Assembly: GCA_042408955.1 (NCBI GenBank)
Contig: JBHOQQ010000135.1
Location: 1-19,255 of the forward strand
From: CALGSZ01 sp042408955
GTDB taxonomy: Bacteria; Chloroflexota; Chloroflexia; Thermomicrobiales; UBA6265
DNA length: 19,255 nt
Reading direction: 5' to 3'
Both the position numbers and the translations under genes were made by a program. The notes beneath the pieces are model-generated. The model saw only the letters and a list, made by a program, of their open reading frames with translations. It did not search any database and was not told the DNA's origin. Shown here piece by piece: positions 16,526 through 19,255 of this stretch. Each line of letters starts with the position of its first letter. The first letter of the stretch is position 1.

Positions 16526-16541
16526 AGAGGGTTTCAGCGGG

Positions 16542-16907
16542 ATGAGTGACCGCACAATTACCTGCCGCGATTGCGGCGAGACGTTTTCATTTTCTGCCGG
16601 CGAGCAGGCGTACTACCAGGAGCGCGGATTTTCTGAGCCACAGCGATGCCCGAGCTGCCGGGCTGCCCGCAAAGCGCAGCGTTCTGCTGACGGCTACGGC
16701 CGCAGCGGCTACTCCAGCAGCTACTCCAGCGGATATTCCCGTGGAGGAAGCAGCTACAACGGTGGCCAGCGGGAGATGTTCCCCGCCGTTTGCTCGTCCT
16801 GTGGGGCCAAGACGGAGGTTCCGTTCCAGCCGCGCAGCGACAAGCCGGTCTACTGCCGCGATTGCTTCCAGCAGCAGCGCTCTTCGAGCCGCTACTCCCG
16901 ATACTAA
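16542..16907 (+). CDS. Zinc-ribbon / CxxC-x17-CxxC protein with Ser-Tyr-Gly-Arg-rich linker
   Basis: A 121-aa protein with four CxxC knuckles: C8/C11, C36/C39, C84/C87 and C105/C108. The first half (TCRDCGETFSFSAGEQAYYQERGF...RCPSCR) is a treble-clef zinc ribbon of the zf-trcl type, and the second is a CxxC-x17-CxxC unit (FPAVCSSCGAKTEVPF...PVYCRDCF), a combination familiar from small proteins of Chloroflexi and related groups. Between them, residues 50-75 form a low-complexity linker rich in Ser, Tyr, Gly and Arg, and the tail is SSSRYSRY. Such composition suggests nucleic-acid binding, but function is unknown. ATG 16542 puts the first zinc knuckle at the N terminus; 14 upstream in-frame residues look non-coding. 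Confidence 0.9.
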   Translation: MSDRTITCRDCGETFSFSAGEQAYYQERGFSEPQRCPSCRAARKAQRSADGYGRSGYSSSYSSGYSRGGSSYNGGQREMFPAVCSSCGAKTEVPFQPRSDKPVYCRDCFQQQRSSSRYSRY

Positions 16908-16962
16908 TACTCCCCATACCGCGACGCGAGCCCCTGCTTCGCTAAACAAGGATGAGGTGTCC

Positions 16963-16992
16963 GAGCCGGTTGTGATCCGTCACAGCCGGCTC
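16963..16992. terminator. Strong hairpin between convergent genes, likely bidirectional terminator
   Basis: GAGCCGGTTGTGA and TCACAGCCGGCTC form a 13-bp stem with one G-T pair and the loop TCCG (a UNCG-type tetraloop). It stands between the zinc-ribbon stop (16907) and the oxidoreductase stop (17074). No T-run follows on either strand, so Rho-independent action is plausible but not typical. Confidence 0.65.
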
Positions 16993-17073
16993 GCTGTCAT
17001 TGTGACCTCCAGCCCCCGCCGATCACCCAACCCCACGCCGCGCCCCCGTGACCGGCTTCCGCTTTCTCGCTCC

Positions 17074-18459
17074 TCAGTGCTCCCATAGACGCTGGGCAAG
17101 CGTCGGGCGATCCGGGTAGCGCCCAGTCCGTTCAACCTGCTCCAGCAGCTTCTGCCGGCTGCGGCGAACGAACGTCACACCGAGCCAGCGGAGCGGTTCC
17201 GGCTCCCACCGGCGAGGCCGGTGACGCGTCATGGGAAGGCGTGTCAGCTCGGTGTCGCGCTCGGTGATGAGATCGGCCAGGACACGCCCAGCCAGGTTGG
17301 CGGTGGCCACTCCCTCTCCCGTGTAGCCACGGGCAAGAGCGATGCCCGTGCGGGGATCAAAGGTCATAAGCGGCATCCCGTCGCGCGGGGCACCGAAGAC
17401 CCCACCCCAGGCGTGGGTGAAGCAGATTCCAGCCAGCATCGGGAACCAATCGAGCGCGGCACGCCGCGCATGCGCGAAGACCTCTTCATTCCGGTCAAGC
17501 GCGGCGGTGATCCGCGAGTTGAACGGGTAGCGGGCGCGGTAGGCACCGAAGGCGATGCGCCCATCGGCTGTGCGTTGGAGGTAGCCGCCGGTCGTGCCGA
17601 AGCCGCCAACGACCTCCCGGTTGTGCCAGCCGAGGCGCTCCCAAAGCGCTGTGCTGAGTGGCTCGGTGAGGACGATGTGGGACGTGAGGGGGATGATGTC
17701 CCGGTGGAACTGGGGGAGCTGGGAGAGATACGCCTCCCCGGCCAGCACCACGACCCGGGCGGAGACGGTGCCGCGCGCGGTTTCCAGCTTGGGGGTGGGG
17801 CCGGGCGAGACGTTCGTCACGCGAGTCTGCTCGTAGATGCGGGCGCCGCGTCGCTCGACGGTGCGGGCGAGGCCGCGGGCCAGGCGGGCGGGCTGGACCG
17901 CTGCCCCTTCCCGGTTGAAGAACGCGCCGGCCGCCCGCGCGACGACCAAGCGCTCGGTAGTCTCCCGCGCATCGAGCAGCGCGACGTGATCGTCCAGTCC
18001 GATGGCACGATATTCGTCATACATGGCCTGAAGCTTGGGAAGATCATACGGGGCGCGGGCGATTTCGAGCTCGCCGCCCTTCGCGTAATGCGCATCGATC
18101 CCTTCGGCCTGGCAGACCTGGCCGACACGATCGACGGAGGCAATCATCGCGAGGGAGACGGCGCGGGCCGCATCGTAGCCATAGCGCTCCAGCAGACGCA
18201 GCGGGGAGACGGGAAAGCCGGAGAAGCACCAGCCGCCGTTGCGTCCGGAGGCGCCGAACCCAGCGATTTCTGCTTCCAGGATCGCGATCGTGAGCGATGG
18301 TTCTCGCTCGAGCAACTCGTATGCGGTCCAGAGCCCGGTGAAGCCAGCTCCGAGGATCGCGACATCGGTCGAAATAGAGCTGTCGAGCGGTGGCCGGGGC
18401 GTCAGGTCGTCGCCACACGTCTCCAGCCAGAAGCTTATCTCATGGTAGTGATGTGACAT
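17074..18459 (-). CDS. DAO-family FAD-dependent oxidoreductase (amine/amino-acid oxidase-like)
   Basis: A 461-aa flavoprotein of the D-amino-acid oxidase fold, close to gamma-glutamylputrescine oxidase-like proteins. The N-terminal Rossmann motif is DVAILGAGFTGLWTAYEL (32-49) with the acidic end LEAE (61-64), followed by GFGASGRNGGWC (67-78), the family hallmark. The C-terminal FAD contact is GYTGEGVATANLAGRVLADLI (378-398). It should oxidise a secondary or primary amine or amino acid using FAD; the substrate cannot be read. The start ATG has GGAG 9 nt upstream; the frame remains open for 65 more codons that look non-coding. It appears monocistronic, with hairpins on both sides. Confidence 0.92.
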   Translation of the reverse strand: MSHHYHEISFWLETCGDDLTPRPPLDSSISTDVAILGAGFTGLWTAYELLEREPSLTIAILEAEIAGFGASGRNGGWCFSGFPVSPLRLLERYGYDAARAVSLAMIASVDRVGQVCQAEGIDAHYAKGGELEIARAPYDLPKLQAMYDEYRAIGLDDHVALLDARETTERLVVARAAGAFFNREGAAVQPARLARGLARTVERRGARIYEQTRVTNVSPGPTPKLETARGTVSARVVVLAGEAYLSQLPQFHRDIIPLTSHIVLTEPLSTALWERLGWHNREVVGGFGTTGGYLQRTADGRIAFGAYRARYPFNSRITAALDRNEEVFAHARRAALDWFPMLAGICFTHAWGGVFGAPRDGMPLMTFDPRTGIALARGYTGEGVATANLAGRVLADLITERDTELTRLPMTRHRPRRWEPEPLRWLGVTFVRRSRQKLLEQVERTGRYPDRPTLAQRLWEH

Positions 18460-18670
18460 TGGCACGCTCCGGCGTGGTGATCGTGCGAGTATCTGGCGCA
18501 GAATCATCCCCCCGGCACAGAGTGGCGTCAATGCGGCACGAGGCGGGCCGCTCACAGCCCTGAGCTTGGGATGACAGCGGGAGCGAGCGACCGAGCCTGA
18601 GGATCGCGACACCTGTGCGATCAGCCAGTATATTCCTGAAGTGTGTCGAAGCACGCAAGGTGGGCGGTCG

Positions 18671-18701
18671 GGTGGCCAGCCGGCGCCGAACGATGGCCAC
18701 C
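18671..18701. terminator. Hairpin downstream of the membrane-protein gene
   Basis: GGTGGCCA (18671-18678) and TGGCCACC (18694-18701) form a perfect 8-bp stem around a 15-nt GC-rich loop, 13 nt after the stop of the minus-strand gene. No T-run follows on the minus strand, so terminator function is likely but not certain. Confidence 0.5.
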
Positions 18702-18714
18702 TTTCACCGCGTGA

Positions 18715-19251
18715 TTACGCGCGGACCAGCCGCATGAGCTTCGTCGTTGCCGCGACGCTGCCCATCAGCACGCCAGCGCCGAGCGCCAGCAGCGCCGAGA
18801 GGATCAGGATCTCCCTCTGGATGCCGACGAGCGCGAGGACACCGAGGACAATCGCTGCTGCCCCGATCAAGGCCTGGGCGGACGCGGTGGCCAGCACGGC
18901 TTCTTGGGCTTGACCCGCCGCCGCGACAGCTCGCCGCATGACGCTGCTGCCGAGCAGCAGCGAGGCGCCTAGGACGACGATGGCGACCGCCACCAGGACC
19001 AAGGGGACGACATCGAGCAGCGCAAGGATGCCCAGGATGATGGCGATGAGACCACCAAGCAACTCGATGGCCACGCCACTGGTGGGCGCTCCTTCTGCGG
19101 TGGCGTACAAAGCTACGACGACGGCACCAAGGGCGAGAAATGCGACACCGAGCACGATAGTAGCGACAGCAGCGAGGGTCTGCTCAAGGAGACCAGCAAG
19201 CCCCAAGACTGCGAGGATGATAACTCCCAGGCCAGCAAGAGCTTCGATCAT
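18715..19251 (-). CDS. Multi-pass membrane protein with three internal repeats (start uncertain at window edge)
   Basis: A 178-aa (or longer) very hydrophobic protein with about six membrane helices. It consists of three related units of 50-60 residues: EALAGLGVIILAVLGLAG..., ELLGGLIAIILGILALLD... and QALIGAAAIVLGVLALVG..., each followed by a second hydrophobic run ending in LG/GS. This tandem helix-pair design recalls the HdeD/DUF308 type of small membrane protein, but I cannot assign it. No signal of catalytic activity is seen. The ATG at 19249-19251 is four bases from the window end, so its ribosome site and a possibly earlier start are out of view. Confidence 0.75.
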   Translation of the reverse strand: MIEALAGLGVIILAVLGLAGLLEQTLAAVATIVLGVAFLALGAVVVALYATAEGAPTSGVAIELLGGLIAIILGILALLDVVPLVLVAVAIVVLGASLLLGSSVMRRAVAAAGQAQEAVLATASAQALIGAAAIVLGVLALVGIQREILILSALLALGAGVLMGSVAATTKLMRLVRA

Positions 19252-19255
19252 GCCA

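Larger units (their letters stand above)
16274..16541. other. Divergent intergenic region between the 113-aa gene and the zinc-ribbon gene
   Basis: No gene is visible in these 268 bases. On the + strand there is an extended -10 element TGGTATGAT (16365-16373), a pyrimidine run (about 16488-16500) and a small hairpin just before the zinc-ribbon gene. Confidence 0.5.

Noticed and set aside
17221..18456. 411-aa open frame on the + strand opposite the FAD oxidoreductase
   Set aside because: It mirrors a real gene with clear FAD motifs; long antisense frames are expected at this GC content.
18627..18632. Minus-strand TATACT as promoter of the FAD oxidoreductase
   Set aside because: No -35 at an acceptable distance and no extended -10; the evidence was too weak to list.

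Overview
The window is GC-rich, gene-dense bacterial DNA. Its core is a compact division and cell wall (dcw) cluster on the + strand, in the order mraZ-rsmH-murF-mraY-murD-murC-murB-ddl-ftsZ-nrdR. Gene order, GC richness, the FtsZ tail, a Gram-positive-type LexA box and the small zinc-ribbon protein suggest a Chloroflexota bacterium, possibly of the Thermomicrobia/Sphaerobacter type. This is inferred from gene content; no rRNA is present to confirm it.

Layout. Bases 1-1148 (- strand) hold most of a class-III PLP aminotransferase that runs off the left edge. Bases 1196-1705 hold no gene: this is a repeat island made of 7-bp repeats in inverted orientation at both ends, an inverted 13-mer and several strong GC hairpins. 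An atypical SDR oxidoreductase (1708-2502, - strand) and a PIG-V-like membrane mannosyltransferase (2694-4037, +) are divergent. A small unknown gene (4052-4303, -) has a strong promoter with a perfect LexA-type palindrome in its spacer. Divergent from it is the mraZ promoter, followed by a 10-bp-phased GTGG array that looks like the MraZ operator.

The dcw genes are packed tightly, with ATGA/GTGA overlaps at rsmH/murF, murF/mraY, murD/murC and murC/murB. Together they supply most cytoplasmic steps to lipid I (MurB, C, D, F, Ddl, MraY) plus the Z-ring protein. The usual cluster members ftsL, ftsI, murE, ftsW, murG, ftsQ and ftsA are all missing here. A 549-nt leader with an extended -10 element precedes ftsZ. 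nrdR follows ftsZ, apparently coupled to a 23-codon small ORF with a good Shine-Dalgarno sequence.

The right part holds a small unknown gene (-) that overlaps the 3' end of nrdR, a four-CxxC zinc-ribbon protein with a Ser/Tyr/Gly/Arg-rich linker (+), a strong hairpin between convergent genes, a DAO-type FAD oxidoreductase (-), and a triple-repeat membrane protein (-) at the right edge.

The best leads are the putative SOS-controlled small gene next to the division cluster, the stripped dcw cluster, the repeat island and the nrdR leader ORF. I saw no CRISPR array, transposase, phage gene, tRNA or rRNA.
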